Origin: Mytilus trossulus
Lineage: Eukaryota > Mollusca > Bivalvia > Mytilida > Mytilidae
Direction: 5' to 3'
Assembly: GCF_036588685.1 (NCBI RefSeq)
Contig: NC_086384.1
Span: 13,778,195-13,842,194 of the forward strand
Length of the DNA: 64,000 bases
Below, in pieces: positions 47,072 to 60,016 of the stretch. Positions within the stretch are counted from its first letter, which is position 1. Each line of letters begins with the position of its first letter. The notes under the pieces are model-generated. The model worked only from the letters and a program-made list of their open reading frames with translations, made no database searches and had not been told where the DNA came from. Both the position numbers and the translations under genes were made by a program.

Positions 47072-49040
47072 ATGAAAACACTTTTGGTTTTGATGGCACT
47101 TGTGATAGTAGGACACTGCCTTTTGGAAGATATTTTGGGGAACATACCGGAAAATAAAAGATCGGTAAGAAGCATACAGAAAACACTGCAGATAAGTCAC
47201 AACTGACTACTTACAGATCGGTAACAACTGACTACTTACAGATTGGTCACAACTGACTACTTACAGATCGGTGTTTTACAAAAAAAAAAAAAAAAAAAAA
47301 CAATCAGTCAGTTTCAGATATCGTGCATAAAACTGTCAGATTGGTGAATAATTTTAAACTCTAAATATAGATAGTTTAGTAACACAAAGAAACAGGCAAA
47401 CGATCTATACTATAAAGAAAACAAACAAATTTGTTCGCCCAAAACGTACCTTAAATATATTTGCTAGTAGTTTTAGTGTCATAAATCTGTATGTGTCTGA
47501 TTCTTTGATTTATATCATTGTTAAGAATATTAGAATATACATCTGATTTGTTGAACTAATAGAAGAAGTTCTCTGTAAGTTTTGTCAGCGAGAGGAGATA
47601 AGTCCTCTAAATGTTTCATAATGAACGGTTGCAACTGTCGTAAATTATACAATGTCAATCAAATCAATTTTGTAGTCATTTTTGTTTGTTATTATCTACT
47701 TAGTGAATCATTAGTTAGTATTAAGGAAAAATAGTAATATAACATTTTCCCAGCATTATGTTGGCCTTTTCAGTACCTAAGGAAGGTAAAGGAAGTCAAC
47801 TCAAAATAGCTATATTTAATTGAAAGGATACACTTTTTTATTTATCTATGAATAACTGCACTGTGTTTATTTACAATATGAAATTTGAAATCCATTGCAA
47901 TATGTTCTAGAGAGATATTCGAAAATACTTATCTTATTGTTCCATATTTACACGACACTAATGTTTTAAAATTAATGTTTGCTTTTTATTCTTATTATTT
48001 CATGTGTATCTTCATATACATACTATTTTTACAGCTCGTCACAAAAAGAGGTCATGAAAATACACTAAACTTTTTGTATAGGATAGCTGATAATGATAGG
48101 AATGGTCGATTATCAGCTTCAGAATTGGCTCAATATACACAACCTAATCACGGGAAGACACCATTACAGAATGCCAGAGAGACTATTCGACTCTGTGATA
48201 CCAATAATGATCACGAGTTGACCAAAAGAGGTAATATATCGATCGCTTCCTATGACACAAACAACTTTATGATTGAAGTCTTTTTGTATCATGTTACTCC
48301 CATACTTCTAATAATTTTGTGTTAAATACGGATTGGCTTCAAATTTAACATGTGTCCATTATCTCCTCATCATTTAATTGTTGATGCAACGCATGTTCTG
48401 GGTGTATTGTCTTTCAGCTTATAGACAGAATTTTTTTATGCAACTGTGATGTCAATGATGTTTTTTCATGATATACTACGGCTTAAAATGGAATTTAGAA
48501 TTAAATTATAAGGAATGATTTTTTTTTCTGGCCATTAAAAATAACGTCGATAGTGTGGTGCACACTTAACATAACACGAACCGCATTTTTACGTTATTTC
48601 GTTATAGACTGAAATAATATTACACCCGTTCCTTAATTATCATATCATCATCTGAATGAAAAAATATGCAAAGGAGAAAATTTGTGTAACACTTGAAATT
48701 CATATCAAAAAATTCCACGCGACTTGAAGAGAATGTTAGTAAAAATTGTATCAAATCATTAAATTTTGGAAGAAAGCTTTCCATACATGTTAATATGGAG
48801 TATCTCTTTATACATATGATTTATTTAAAAAAAAAATGTTCAAATAGACATAACAATTGAATTAACGGAAAACTCCGACCGCGAGAATGCCTAAATAAAA
48901 ACATATAGTAATGCATATTCCTATTGTATCATTTCAAAATGACTTTGTTTAGGGAAAGGGAAACATAGGGTTCGAATAACTTCCATCTCAAATTTTCTTT
49001 TTCAGAAATGCTGACATACTTGAATAGTGTGGGAAATTGA
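47072..49040 (+). CDS. Gene C: small secreted EF-hand protein
   Basis: Coding exons 47072-47164, 48035-48230 and 49006-49040 (stop 49038-49040), 107 residues. Signal peptide MKTLLVLMALVIVGHC. It keeps KR at residues 29-30, which gene B has lost. EF-hand loops DNDRNGRLSASE and DTNNDHELTKRE are as in B, with all canonical metal ligands except His instead of Gly in loop 2. The last exon encodes EMLTYLNSVGN from the split Glu codon. Intron 2 lacks the MITE present in B, so this copy shows the ancestral intron. Promoter, first exon, splice sites and reading frame are all intact, so I regard it as the best-preserved member with B. Function beyond calcium binding and secretion is unknown. Confidence 0.85.
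47180..47275 (+). repeat. 25-bp tandem repeat, about 3 units, beside the exon 2 donor
   Basis: Counterpart of 39130-39220. An A-run (47280-47300) follows. Confidence 0.8.
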
Positions 49041-49215
49041 GGACCGAACGGCATTATTTGTTGGAAAAACTATATGATTTTAATTACTTATTAAAGATGA
49101 TCACATGATATAGGTGTTTATTAGAGTAAAACATCAATGCTTCTAATTTCAAAAAATATCCAATTGTAAAAGAGAGGCGAAAAGATACCAGAGATATTTT
49201 AACGCATATGTCTAA

Positions 49216-49221
49216 AATAAA
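49216..49221 (+). terminator. Candidate poly(A) signal of gene C
   Basis: AATAAA 176 nt after the stop, at the same place as in gene B. Confidence 0.5.
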
Positions 49222-49295
49222 CTAACAATGCCATAAAAAATAAAATAAACAAAGACAGAAGACAAACAACACCATACAAACGACAAAATAAAAAT

Positions 49296-49580
49296 CTTAA
49301 GACTGCAACACGAATCCCACCAAAAAACGGAGGTGATCCTTTAAGACTATGCAACATGAATCCCACCAAAAAACGGAGGTGATCCTTTAAGACTGTGCAA
49401 CACGAATCACACCAAAAAGCGGAGGTGATCCTTTAATACTGTGCAACACGAATCCCACCAAAAAAAAACCGGCGGTGCTCCTTTAAGACTGTGCAACACG
49501 AATCCCACCAAAAAAACGGAGGTGATCCTTTAAGACTGTGTAATACGAATTCAACCAAAAACACGAGGTGATCCTTTAAG
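49296..49580 (-). repeat. 46-bp minisatellite derived from DR2, about 6 units
   Basis: Same array as 41840-42445 with fewer units. Confidence 0.9.
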
Positions 49581-49749
49581 CGTTTTTTTTTGTAATACAA
49601 AACGTAAAATATACAGAAAGAATGCCGCACGCATGACTTGTGCTACTGAGGAGCATCCAAGTTTGTGGAGTGTTTCTTGTTGGCCGGGTATTTTTTATTT
49701 ATATAATATTTTATGTTGTTGTCTTCGTTTTTTTTCATTTTGTTTTCGG

Positions 49750-49805
49750 TATATAAATTGAAAATGGAAATGGGGAATGTGTCAAAGAGACACCAGTGTT
49801 TACTA
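49750..49805 (+). repeat. Dispersed repeat DR3, fragment
   Basis: 'aatggaaatggggaatgtgt' and 'caaagagacacc', as at 25828. Confidence 0.6.
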
Positions 49806-50099
49806 GTGAGTTTTAATGGTGTTATGGTGTTAAACCGGCTCTTTTTTCGAATAAGAAATGTACGAAAAACAAATAGACATTTAAAACATATAGGCATCAG
49901 TTTACAATCTTTTACAACCATATTTGAGTTTGTTTTTCTTGTTGATAGGTCTTTAATTATCTTTGGACTGTGTTATGGAGTTGTAAATATTAAAAAAAGG
50001 CATTTTAACTTGTCTCAACTTGAAGTTTGAATGGCCACTTTGTTATTCCGTCATCTGTATATCCAACAAGAAACAAACGACAAAAACACATTAGACATT

Positions 50100-50235
50100 T
50101 AGACCGTTGATTTCCTGTTTGAATAGTTTTAAACTAGTAATTTTTGGGGACCTTTAAAACTTGCTCTGTCAATGAGATGAAAATGAGAAAATGCATCTCG
50201 TTTAAAATTATTGTACAAGTATAATTAATGTAAAC
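50100..50235 (-). repeat. Degenerate DR1-like fragment
   Basis: 'gaccgttgatttcctgtttg' and 'ttttggggacctttaaaact' resemble the DR1 minus strand (compare 8160-8230). Confidence 0.45.
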
Positions 50236-50449
50236 CATGATATAAATATATAAGATCTGGAAAACACTAAAAAAACCATAATCTGTTTATACCATGCGTA
50301 AATCTACATAGAGAGGTGCAATTGTGACCGGTTTGAAACGTTATCTTACAACCACAAATCAAAGTAAAATAGTAAAAATAAAATACAAATGAATGCATCA
50401 ACAATAAAAGAATACACTCATTTTCCAAAACATATTGAAATAAAATTGT

Positions 50450-50760
50450 TGATCTCAGGTGATGTAGCTCGTAGTTGCAACACGAACAGCATAAACACCG
50501 AGAGTGATTTTAGAATTCTTCAGAAGAGTGGCAGATACGGCTCCACATGTGGCATCATTCATGATGCTCATGTTTACACGACAATAGTGATACATCTTAT
50601 TCAGTAGGTTCATTCAAGAAAAAGAGGACGCTAATGTGGTTACGACAACTGGTAAATATCCGTCGAATCGGAGAGACTTATTCTCCATAGCGTTCAACCA
50701 ACTCATGATGACCTCTGTCAAATTGTCATAAAAAGTTTTAAAAGATCATCACTCGGAAAC
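50450..50760 (-). repeat. Dispersed repeat DR2, 5' part
   Basis: Aligns with 58050-58310: 'ggctccacatgtggcatcat', 'cttattcagtaggttcattc', 'ttcaaccaactcatgatgac'. The reading frame across it is not a gene. Confidence 0.65.
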
Positions 50761-50968
50761 CTAGGTTTAAAAACATCCTTGTAAGCAGAAACCCTCTTTT
50801 AAGGAAATCATGATAGTAAATGCAAGCATTACAAGTTTACAACTGCATTGGCATTTTTCTCACATTAAGAGCACAAAGAGGTTAATTATGCCATACGTTG
50901 TTGCTATAATAGGGAATGAATTAAAACCTCAAGTTTGGTCATTTTGTATTTCTTATACTTTACATTTC

Positions 50969-51654
50969 TTCCTACACAGAGAAGGAGATTACTAGAAGTA
51001 TTACTTTACTCAATTTAAAAACAAATGAATAGTTTCAGAAATGTAAAACAAATCAAAAGAAAAAAATCCAAAAGCATAAGATGACTAATATCAAAATAAT
51101 TAACGAAAACAATTATGAGAAAGCAGCTAACGACGAACTCTAGATGACAGACACATTTAAAACGTGATGGGATGTAATAATATATGATAAGAGGAGTAAT
51201 ACCAACATTGATTTTCCCAATAAGTCTTTGTTAAATTGGCATTTTTCACAAAATTGTGCAGAATTTTTCTTTGTTACAAAAGAGAAATTAACATGTAAGA
51301 CGTCCATTTTCTTCCTACACAGAGAAGGTATTTACCATTAGTATTACGTTACTCAATTAGAAACAAATGAATAGTTTCAGAAATGTGTAATCAATTAAAA
51401 GAAAAAAATCCAAAAGCATAAGATGACTTATATAAGAAATAATTAACGAAAAAAGAATATGAAAGAAAGCAGCTAACGACGAACTCTAGAGGACAGGCAA
51501 ATGAAAAATGTGATGGGTTGTATCATAAAATGAGTTTTACCAATATGTATTTCCCCTATTAGTCTTTGTTTAATTGGCATTTTTCACAAAACTGTGCAGA
51601 ATTTGTCTGTGTTACAAATAAGAAATAAACAAATAAGACGTCCATTTTCATTGA
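50969..51654. repeat. Direct tandem dimer of a 343-bp unit
   Basis: 'ttcctacacagagaagg' starts at 50969 and at 51312. The units share 'gaaagcagctaacgacgaac', 'ggcatttttcacaaaa' and 'aagacgtccattttc' with moderate divergence. No hammerhead core was found in either strand. Confidence 0.85.
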
Positions 51655-51659
51655 ACTTG

Positions 51660-52730
51660 TACACATTTTGTTTAGGGGCCAGTTGAAATCCGCTTCCGGA
51701 TGCTCGATTTTTTCGCTATGTTGAAGATCCTTTTGTTGTATATTTCACTCTTTTGTCTGGTTTTGACTCATTGGCACTAGGCATGAATAATGTTTTATCC
51801 TGTCCAGTACAGTTCACATTACCTTTCATTGCATATAAGATAATTCCTATTACTGTAAGTAAACAAATAAACTGTTCACAACTTTTCTCTTGTTATGATG
51901 AATCAATCGTAATGCAAAAATATTTAATTTGCCGAATAATTTGTACAATAGCATTATAAATTTTCAATCACTTCTTGCTCAGTATATGAAGGGATTAACG
52001 ATGCCCTGAAACGCACTAAGGATATTCACTAAAATCAAAGTTTTCGACGGAGGTGCAACAAACTCGGAAGTGGTCTTTTTGTTCAATCTACAAAACAAAA
52101 AGACGTTATGAGACCACTGAAAAAGAGAGAGCATTCAAAAATATTTTACTCCAGTCCATGCCTCAGGAGGAGAATTTCTTTTGAATGCAAGACTTGGTAG
52201 ACCAGTCAAAATCCAATCATGTTGAAGACAATGAACTGATTGTACACCAATAGTTTTAAAACAATGCTCAATTTCTATGTTTTCATATCAGAGGTTTTAG
52301 AATTGAAGTAACGTTATTAAAGAAACAACATAATATATTCTTTTTATTCCAAACACTATCTAGTTATTTCATAATTTCTATTTAAGGTAATATATCTTTA
52401 AAATCACTGTATAATTAATATGATATTTATTTATGTGCATGTATATGCTCGGAAACGGGCGCTCTGATTGGATTTAATGAATATTCTTATTCTTATTCGT
52501 GTTAAAAAAAACCTTCTCAGTGACTCTTTTATAAGAGCACAAATAAAAGAACGAAGCTGTTGAGAATAATCTTTTTGTTGAAGACCGTGGACCTGTTGAT
52601 GTAGGGAACCGTCATTTAACGTCAAGGGAGGTTCGGGTTGGGTTATGTTTTAAACAAAATCTGATGCCAAATTTGATGGTCAAGCAAATGTCTAAAAATA
52701 ATATTCTGATTCCAAATAGTGCTGAAAATG
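51660..52730. other. Nothing recognised
   Basis: AT-rich spacer without a supported feature. Short frames (for example near 51753 and 52431) have no family resemblance. Confidence 0.45.
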
Positions 52731-52734
52731 TTAA

Positions 52735-52960
52735 AAACTTTGAATTTTCCGTAAAACTAAGGATTTTCTTAACCCAAGCATAGATTACCATAGCCGTATT
52801 TGACACCACTTTTTAGAATTTTGGAATCTCATTGCTCTTCAACTTTTAACTTGTTTGACTTTATAAATATTTTGATATATGAGCGTCACTGATAAGTCTT
52901 ATGTAGACGAAACGCGCGTCTGTCGTACTAAATTATAATCCTGGTACCTATTGAAATATT
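52735..52960 (+). mobile_element. Retrozyme-like fragment (one unit)
   Basis: Contains the retrozyme body end 'taaaactaaggattttctta', the conserved 'aacttttaacttgtttgact' stretch, and a hammerhead whose core is CTGATAA (52879-52885, G8 lost). It is followed by the 'attataatcctggtacc' tail. No second unit is seen. Confidence 0.7.
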
Positions 52961-53459
52961 ACTTTTGATTGATAGCGTCGAAATCATTTTTATAAATACG
53001 ACAAAACACATACCCCCCTTGAAGTTTAACGGTTGATTTCTTTGTAGGTTAGTAATATGTACATAGACGAATATTATAGACGTTTGTGTGGATGGCTGTG
53101 AAGTTAGCAGCTGGTTCGTTATTCGATATTCGATATTCAAATTTGATTTAAAATCATAAAAAAGTATAACATTTGTTAACACTTAAAGCATTTTTTTCAT
53201 TGATGAAAGGAGTGCAAAGATACGTAGGCATTCCTTTTATGACACCCATTACCAAAACGTCTATACTATCAATGTGTATCAAACTCTCGAATATAAACTA
53301 TTATCAATGTTTTTGTATGTTTCATAGTTGTCTTTGTGTAATATAGATTTTTATCGATAAACAAAAACAAAACTGTTAATTTACATTTATTATTTTTGAA
53401 AAAAACAAAAACAATCACTCTAGAAACATTTTGAATTATGAATAGAAATATATATGGAA

Positions 53460-54090
53460 AGCCCCCAAAAAATATATATAAAAGTTAAAAACCTACCTGA
53501 GACCGCTTGAGTGACGATGAGACCCCCTGTTCTTTCAATATCCATAAAAGTCGACGACTTCATAGAATCTGTACATATAAAAATTGTATCACAAGGATTT
53601 CCCAGAATGATGTCATCTTCGATATCTAAGGAGAGATTAGCATGTCATTTTTCAGCTAAAAAAAATCAAAATTAAAGGACAAAGGGCACATGTAAATGAT
53701 AAGAGCCCCAAGATTTCTCAATCTGCCTAATATTTAGCAGATAGTTAGTAAAAACATAGAGTTTAACATGACTAAAAGGAATTTTGTCTTTTATGTTTAC
53801 GGAGGATCAAAAGTGCTAGTTGGATATCCAAAATATAGAGCGAAAACCTACCTTAGACCGCTAAAATGAGGTTGAGATCTCCTGGTATTTCAATGTCCAT
53901 AATATTGAAGTAAATCATAGACCCTATATATATATATAAAAAGGTTGTACAAGGAAGATTTTCCGGAATAATGTCATCTTCGGTATCTAGGGAGGGCTTA
54001 GATTGTCACCTTTCAGTAAAACAAAATGACTAAGTTTAGGACAAAGGGCACAGGGCAATGGTAAGAGCCCCTTGATGTCCCAAATTTTCT
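53460..54090. repeat. Direct tandem dimer of a 355-bp unit
   Basis: 'acctacctgagaccgc' at 53491 recurs as 'acctaccttagaccgc' at 53846. Both units continue with 'aatgatgtcatcttcg' or near match, and 'ggacaaagggcaca'. Moderately diverged. No known family recognised. Confidence 0.8.
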
Positions 54091-54139
54091 TATATTATGC
54101 ATACTTCCAGTTAATAACTACGTGACTAGATGAAAATTG

Positions 54140-55450
54140 AATATAAATCCTGAAAAGAAAGCCAAAGCAGCCAAACTTGGCCTTAAATTTCATGTTCATC
54201 TAACGAAAGATTTTGAAAAACGTTTTAACATTAGAAAATTGATGATATTAAGACACATTTTAGGGCATTTTGTCGACGACTTAATGACATTTGTTTACAA
54301 ATGTTTACCCATTTTGAAAGAATTCAATTAGTAACATTTCAAATGATACATGAGATAAATGCAATATTTCCGATTTTCAGTTGTAGCTTAACTGAAATAT
54401 GTGAAAAGTAAAATCACAAAAATACTGAACTCAGAGGAAAATCAATTTGGAAAGTCCATACTCACATGGCAAAATCAAAAAACAAAACGCATCAAAAACG
54501 AATGGACAAGAACTGTCATATTCCTGACTTGGTACAGGCATTTTCAAATGTAGAAAATGGTGGATTAAACCTGGTTCTATAGCGCTAACCCTCTCACTTA
54601 AATAACAGTCTCATCAAATTCCGTTACATTTACATGATGCGTTAAATAAACTGTCACAATCAATAAAATAGTCAAAATATGGGAACATCAGTCATCATCG
54701 TATAACAATTTAACAGGACACAACAACATCTACTATCTACGAACACATGGATTGATTTGAGTGTCTGACGTCAGAAAAATTATATACGTCACGTGACATA
54801 GCCGATTTATTGTGACTTGCCTTAATCTAACGGGAATGTCGAAATGGATCTTATAACGGCAAAATATGTTTCAGGAAGACTCTATAAAGATTTTTCATGT
54901 TTCATCACCGCTGCTTTTAAGCTACAATTGCAAATTATCAGTAATATAATATAATTGAATAATGTTAAATTTGCATATTAAAACGTTTTTTTATTTTTTT
55001 TCTTATAGCAGGATGAGTAATAAACTTGGTCAATTTAGCCTTATTGATAGTCAGATGAGTCTTATTAAAGCATATTATAATTTGAAATTACTTTAAATGT
55101 CATTATTGAGTGTATTTGATTTTCTACCAAGCTTGCATATTTTTTATTGGACTTCATTTGGCATGATGACAATAACAAGTACACTATTTGTATTATTTTT
55201 TAGACATCATTCAATATAAAAATGTACCATATGATATCAAAAACCTCCGTTTGTAGTTGTAATCCTAAAAAAACCCACTTCAAATTTAAATCAATATTAT
55301 TCAACATTGCACATAATTTCCAAATCAAACAAGTCGGAAAGTGAAGACACCGTTGCATGCTATCGCTTCGAGTCTCATTCCACATGATCTGTAAAATGAA
55401 TTGTTAGATCTTTTGGCTGATTCATTTATTTTAATTATGAATATTCCTTT
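54140..55450. repeat. Diverged upstream region of unit D
   Basis: Aligns with 34200-35060 before gene B apart from a DR4 insertion (54415-54680). The 64-codon frame starting at 54137 is not conserved in B. Confidence 0.65.
54415..54680 (+). repeat. Dispersed repeat DR4
   Basis: 'aaaatactgaactcagagga', 'gacttggtacaggcattttc', 'accctctcacttaaataac'. Confidence 0.75.
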
Positions 55451-55959
55451 GTTTTTCTTTATCCAAAAAAAAGTATTGCTTTGAATGTTCCCTAAAACTG
55501 CTCTGGAAAACGTGTGAATGAAATTGTCACTTGAACAATCAAACAGGATAGATCAAACTGTTCACAAGAGCCCAAATGATACAGCAATAAACAACTTTTT
55601 GTACATATGCCTTTCTGATTCAATTTTATTCTTTATTTTAATTATAAGTTTTCCTTTTTCAAGCAAAACTGAGGATCTAGTAAATATTTCAATGATTTGA
55701 CTTGCATGTATACGTCTTTAATAAAGTAATAAAACAGTGATATTAAAAGATTATGTCTGTCATTCTTTCTTTCGTTGCTGATTATATTGGAAAGGTAATC
55801 CAGTCTCATGTTATCAGCATGTATCTGTTTCTTTTGTTCACTTTTTAATTAATCAAACTTAATTGAGAATTTTATATCTATTGGATATGTTTCTTACGTC
55901 GTAACTATAATCCCCTTCCCTTTTCATATATGTGACCTACCGAATTATATTATATACTG

Positions 55960-56260
55960 GGTTTGTAATAATGAGCCCCACGACGGATGTCGCATGTAGA
56001 GCATGATCTGTCTACCCTTTCGGAGCACCTGGGATAACTTCGAGTTTTTGATGGGGTTTTTGTTGCTCAGTCTTTAGTTTTCTATGTTGTTTGTTGTGTA
56101 CTATTATTTGTCTGTTTTTTTAATTTTTAGCCATGGCTATGTCAATTTATTTTTTATGTATCAGGTTGACTGTTCCTCTGGTATCTTTCGCCTCTCTTTC
56201 ATGATTTTTACCATAGAACTTTTGCCGTTACATAATATGCAATATGTAACTGTTTTCTCA
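55960..56260 (+). repeat. Dispersed repeat DR2
   Basis: Same insertion as 42850-43190 in unit C: 'tagagcatgatctgtctacc', 'ttagttttctatgttg', 'agccatggctatgtcaattt'. Confidence 0.8.
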
Positions 56261-56619
56261 ACGTCTTATAAATTAAGTTCTATTCATATATTTATACTCT
56301 TTCTCCATTAAAAAAAAACCAAAAAGAAACCAGTATTACCTAAAGTGCACGATAAATAAACTTGAAAAATAATCGTTTTTTCAACTATGATTTATTGGTA
56401 AAACAAGTACATTTATATGATTATAATCCTCATGAAGAGTATATAAAGTTCATTGTTCATGTTGTTTTAGGGGTATATTTCTAAGTAGCCTGACTTTAGT
56501 CTGAAGCTATTGGTGTTTGAAATTGCTAAGTAAATTACGATCATTTCATTGAGTATCCTGCATACGTTTAATAGTAGGTAATTCTTGTAGCAATGCATGT
56601 TTAACATTGAGAATCAAAA

Positions 56620-56720
56620 ATATGAAAAAGAAGATGTGGTATGATTGCCAATGAGTCAATTCTCCACAAGAGACCAAATGACACAGACATTTACAAGAAC
56701 AGGTCACCGTCTGATCTTTA
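56620..56720 (+). repeat. Dispersed repeat DR1, 5' end only
   Basis: Counterpart of 36785-36885 and 44873-44965. Confidence 0.75.
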
Positions 56721-56914
56721 TCATGTCAACTTGTGCATAAAAATTTCAAGCAATTGATCATCCAAAAAATAAATACTTGCAATTTGCGATGAATTATATT
56801 TAGTATAATTAGGTTAATGTTTCAAATTATAATATTTATTTTCAAATTATAATAATGTCATCCTACTGGAAAAGTCATTTTTTTGTGTAATTTTCTGCAT
56901 TATTATATATAATG

Positions 56915-56973
56915 ATAGTCCTCCTCCGCTCTGTGTCCACTGTATATAAACCTATGGTGGCTACTGATTTTTA
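56915..56973 (+). promoter_or_regulatory. Core promoter of pseudogene D
   Basis: TATATAAA at 56943-56950 and the CCTCCGCT block are both kept, so D may still be transcribed. Confidence 0.65.
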
Positions 56974-57037
56974 TAACAGAGATAACGAGGATATACCCAA
57001 CATCAAACATCTACAGACAGCGTAACATTCGTACAAC
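56974..57037 (+). other. Pseudogene D non-coding exon 1
   Basis: Ends 'gtacaac' where the other copies have 'gtacaag'. The last exon base G is therefore C, which would weaken the donor at 57038. Confidence 0.55.
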
Positions 57038-57271
57038 GTATTTAATATTTTATTTTCATTGTTAGTGTTGATTGATTTTTTTTTCCATTTGTCATTATCT
57101 TTAAAAGAAAAAAGAAAAAAAAGAAGAAAAAATTTAACTATTCTGCCACTGACAACATGTACTTTCATATATTTTTGTTAGAAATTGTTACATATTTGGC
57201 TGTTTTGTCATCTTTAGAATCATATAAGGGTTAAATAATTCACTAGGTTTTGTCAATGTCTAAAAAACCTA

Positions 57272-57658
57272 AACAGCTACTATAATACATCTAGGTGTAC
57301 AGTTTTCAAGATGAATATCAAATGTGCATCTGTAAATAGATGTAATTTTGGGGCCCTTTATAGCTTGTTATTCGGTGTGAGCCAAGGCTCCGTGTTGAAG
57401 GCCGTACATTGACCTATAATGGTTTACTTTTATAAATTGTTATTTGGATGACGATTTATCTATAAAGCTGTATATCAACTGTGCAGTTGTAAATCTGAAT
57501 ATAAACTGTACATATGTAAAGCTTTTTATAAACTGTACATCTGTAAAATACATATAAACAACTTTACAGATGAACAGTTTATACACAGCTTTACAGATGT
57601 ACAATTGAAATGTATCATTAGAATTGTAAATTAAGATTACTTGTACTCAAGTAGCTGT
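57272..57658. mobile_element. Fold-back palindrome in intron 1 of D, partly replaced
   Basis: Arms ACAGCTACT and GTAGCTGT are kept, with inner pairing. A DR1-like stretch (57340-57440: 'ttttggggccctttatagct') sits in the left arm and breaks the symmetry. Confidence 0.65.
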
Positions 57659-57765
57659 GTAATGATGATTCTACAAAACAAGAACAACTCATTAATAGAA
57701 TAATTATTAAAGATAAGATAATATTCAGTTAATAGTTATCAAAGGTACCAGGATTATAATTTATT

Positions 57766-57813
57766 ACGCCAGACGCATGTTTCGTCGTCATAAGACTTAT
57801 AAGTGACGCTCAG
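57766..57813 (-). ncRNA. Decayed hammerhead motif in intron 1 of D
   Basis: Minus strand; the core reads CTTATAA instead of CTGATGA. GAAA and the GTC triplet remain. Inactive. Confidence 0.6.
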
Positions 57814-57869
57814 ATCAAAAAAGATATAAAAAAATTAAAAAAAATTAAAAAACTTTGGATCGTTAGTTA

Positions 57870-58320
57870 ATTTTTGTTAAAAGAGGGACGAAAGATACCA
57901 AAGGGACAGTCAAACTCATAAATCTAAAACAAACTGACAACGCCATGGCTAAAAATGAAAAAGACAAACAGAAAAACAATAGTACACATGAAACAACATA
58001 GAAAACTAAAAAATAACCACCATGAACCCCACCAAAAACTAGGGGTGATCTCAGGTGCGCCTGAAGGGTAAGCAGATCCTGCTCCACATGTGGCACCCGT
58101 CATCGTGTTGCTTATGTGATTACAAATCTGGTAAATAGTCTTATTCGGTAGGTCACATTCATGAAAGGGAAGGGGATTGTAGTTACGACGTAAGGAACAT
58201 ATCCGATATCATTTGTGAAACGGTTATTCCATAACGGTCAACCAACTCGTGATAGCGTCCGTAAAATTTACGAAGGGATGATTTCAACTTCATCATTTGG
58301 AACTCTTGGTTTACCTATCT
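57870..58320 (-). repeat. Dispersed repeat DR2, long copy
   Basis: Minus strand, from 'aagagggacgaaagatacca' to 'ggaactcttggttt'. It is the most complete DR2 here and carries one copy of the segment that became the 46-bp array downstream of genes B and C. Confidence 0.8.
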
Positions 58321-58689
58321 ATATATCAAGTAATGATACTATTATCTTTAATCCGGATTAAGAATTTCATATGTTTGTATTTGCCCAAACAAAACAGCTA
58401 GTACTTACATATCTTCTAAAACATAAGTTTATACTGTGACAGTCGATTATTCAAAAAAGAAACATGTAGGACCAAGTGCCACTTACAAAACATATACTCA
58501 CAGTGTAAAAAAGCTCTTTAAACAAACTAGTAAACATTTTGTTTAGAACCTCTTTCAACAATTTTGCATATTTCAATGATACCAAAATTATCTCCGTAAA
58601 TTGTCATCGAAAATTTCGAAACAATATTGAAATTTGTTCATGATCTTGTAAAATTGACATATTATCACCGTTTTTGTACTCGAGTAACA

Positions 58690-58870
58690 TGACGGGTGCC
58701 GTTTGTGGAACAGGACCTGCATATCCATCCATAGCCTTTGAAAATACTAATTGTTTCGTTTAGGTACGTGTTGCTCAGTTTTTGTTACTCTATGTTGTGT
58801 TTTGAGTAATGTTGATTATCTGCTTGTCCGTTTGTTTTTAAATCTTATTGTAGCTTAGGCGTTGTTTTTA
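58690..58870 (+). repeat. Dispersed repeat DR2, degenerate fragment
   Basis: 'catgacgggtgccgtttgtg' through 'actctatgttgtgttttgag'. Confidence 0.55.
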
Positions 58871-59074
58871 CTTGAAATAAGTTGTATCTAAGGGACACTT
58901 AAATTATTCATGTTTTTTTATAATCAGTAAAATTTCAGTTTTAAGCTATCTTTACTTTATTTAGCCACATGCTTAAAACAAGTAAGTGTTAAATACTACT
59001 ATTAATAATAACTAGCGTCTTTCCACATATAAAATTTTTGTGTTAGATGTGAATTAGGACACCGTGTTAAAGCC

Positions 59075-59680
59075 CCAACTTATCTAATCAGGATTACCCC
59101 CCTCAAGCACCCTCAAAATCCTAATATCACTAATAAGGATAACCTCCCTTATGTACAATCAAAGCCCAAACATCCATAAAAAGGATTATCTTTCTTATGT
59201 ACACTTAAAGCCCCAATGTCTCTTAAAAGGATTACCTCCCTTATTTACACTCAAAGTCCTGATATATCTTAAAAGGATTAACTCCCTAATATAAACTTAA
59301 AGACCTAACATCTCCTAAAAAGATTTTCTCCCTTATGTACACTCAAAGCCCAGACATCTCTTAAAAAGATTACCTCCCTTATGTACACTCAAATGTCCAA
59401 CATCTCTAATAAGGAGTATTTGCCTTATGTACACTATAAGTCCCAAAATCTAAAATGATGATTACCTCCACTATAAACAGTCCAAGGCCTAATATATCTT
59501 TTAAGGATTACCTCCCTTATGTAAACTATCAACCCCAACATCTCTTATAAATGCTACCTCCATTATGTATACTTTAAGCCCAAACATCTCTAAGTAAATT
59601 TACCTCCCCTTTGTAGACTGTAAGCCCGAACATCTGTTATAAGGATTACCTCCCTTATGTACACTCTAAGTAAAATATCT
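59075..59680 (+). repeat. 46-bp minisatellite, about 13 units, intron 1 of D
   Basis: Same repeat as 38205-38660 and 46255-46715, longer by about three units and more diverged. Confidence 0.9.
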
Positions 59681-60016
59681 CTTTCAATGATCATAACAAA
59701 TGTTAATTCAACAGATCGGGCGGAAATTTGCATAAGGACAGTTTATTTGAAGATGTGTGTGATAAGGATGATTGCCGTTATAATTATGATTATTGAATCT
59801 AATCACCTAGTAGTATCACTAAGCGCATTAAAAAAATAACTGAGTGTATGATATGGGACGATTAACTAGGCACTGCATTGATGAGTTTATCTCGAAACTG
59901 CTTTCTAGAGATGAAATAGTCTTAATTAAGCGAACTATTTAAACTCCGTCCAGTCAAGTGAAATAAATCTTGAAATACCTGTTTGTCTATATTCTTCCAC
60001 CTTGTATTTTCAGAAA

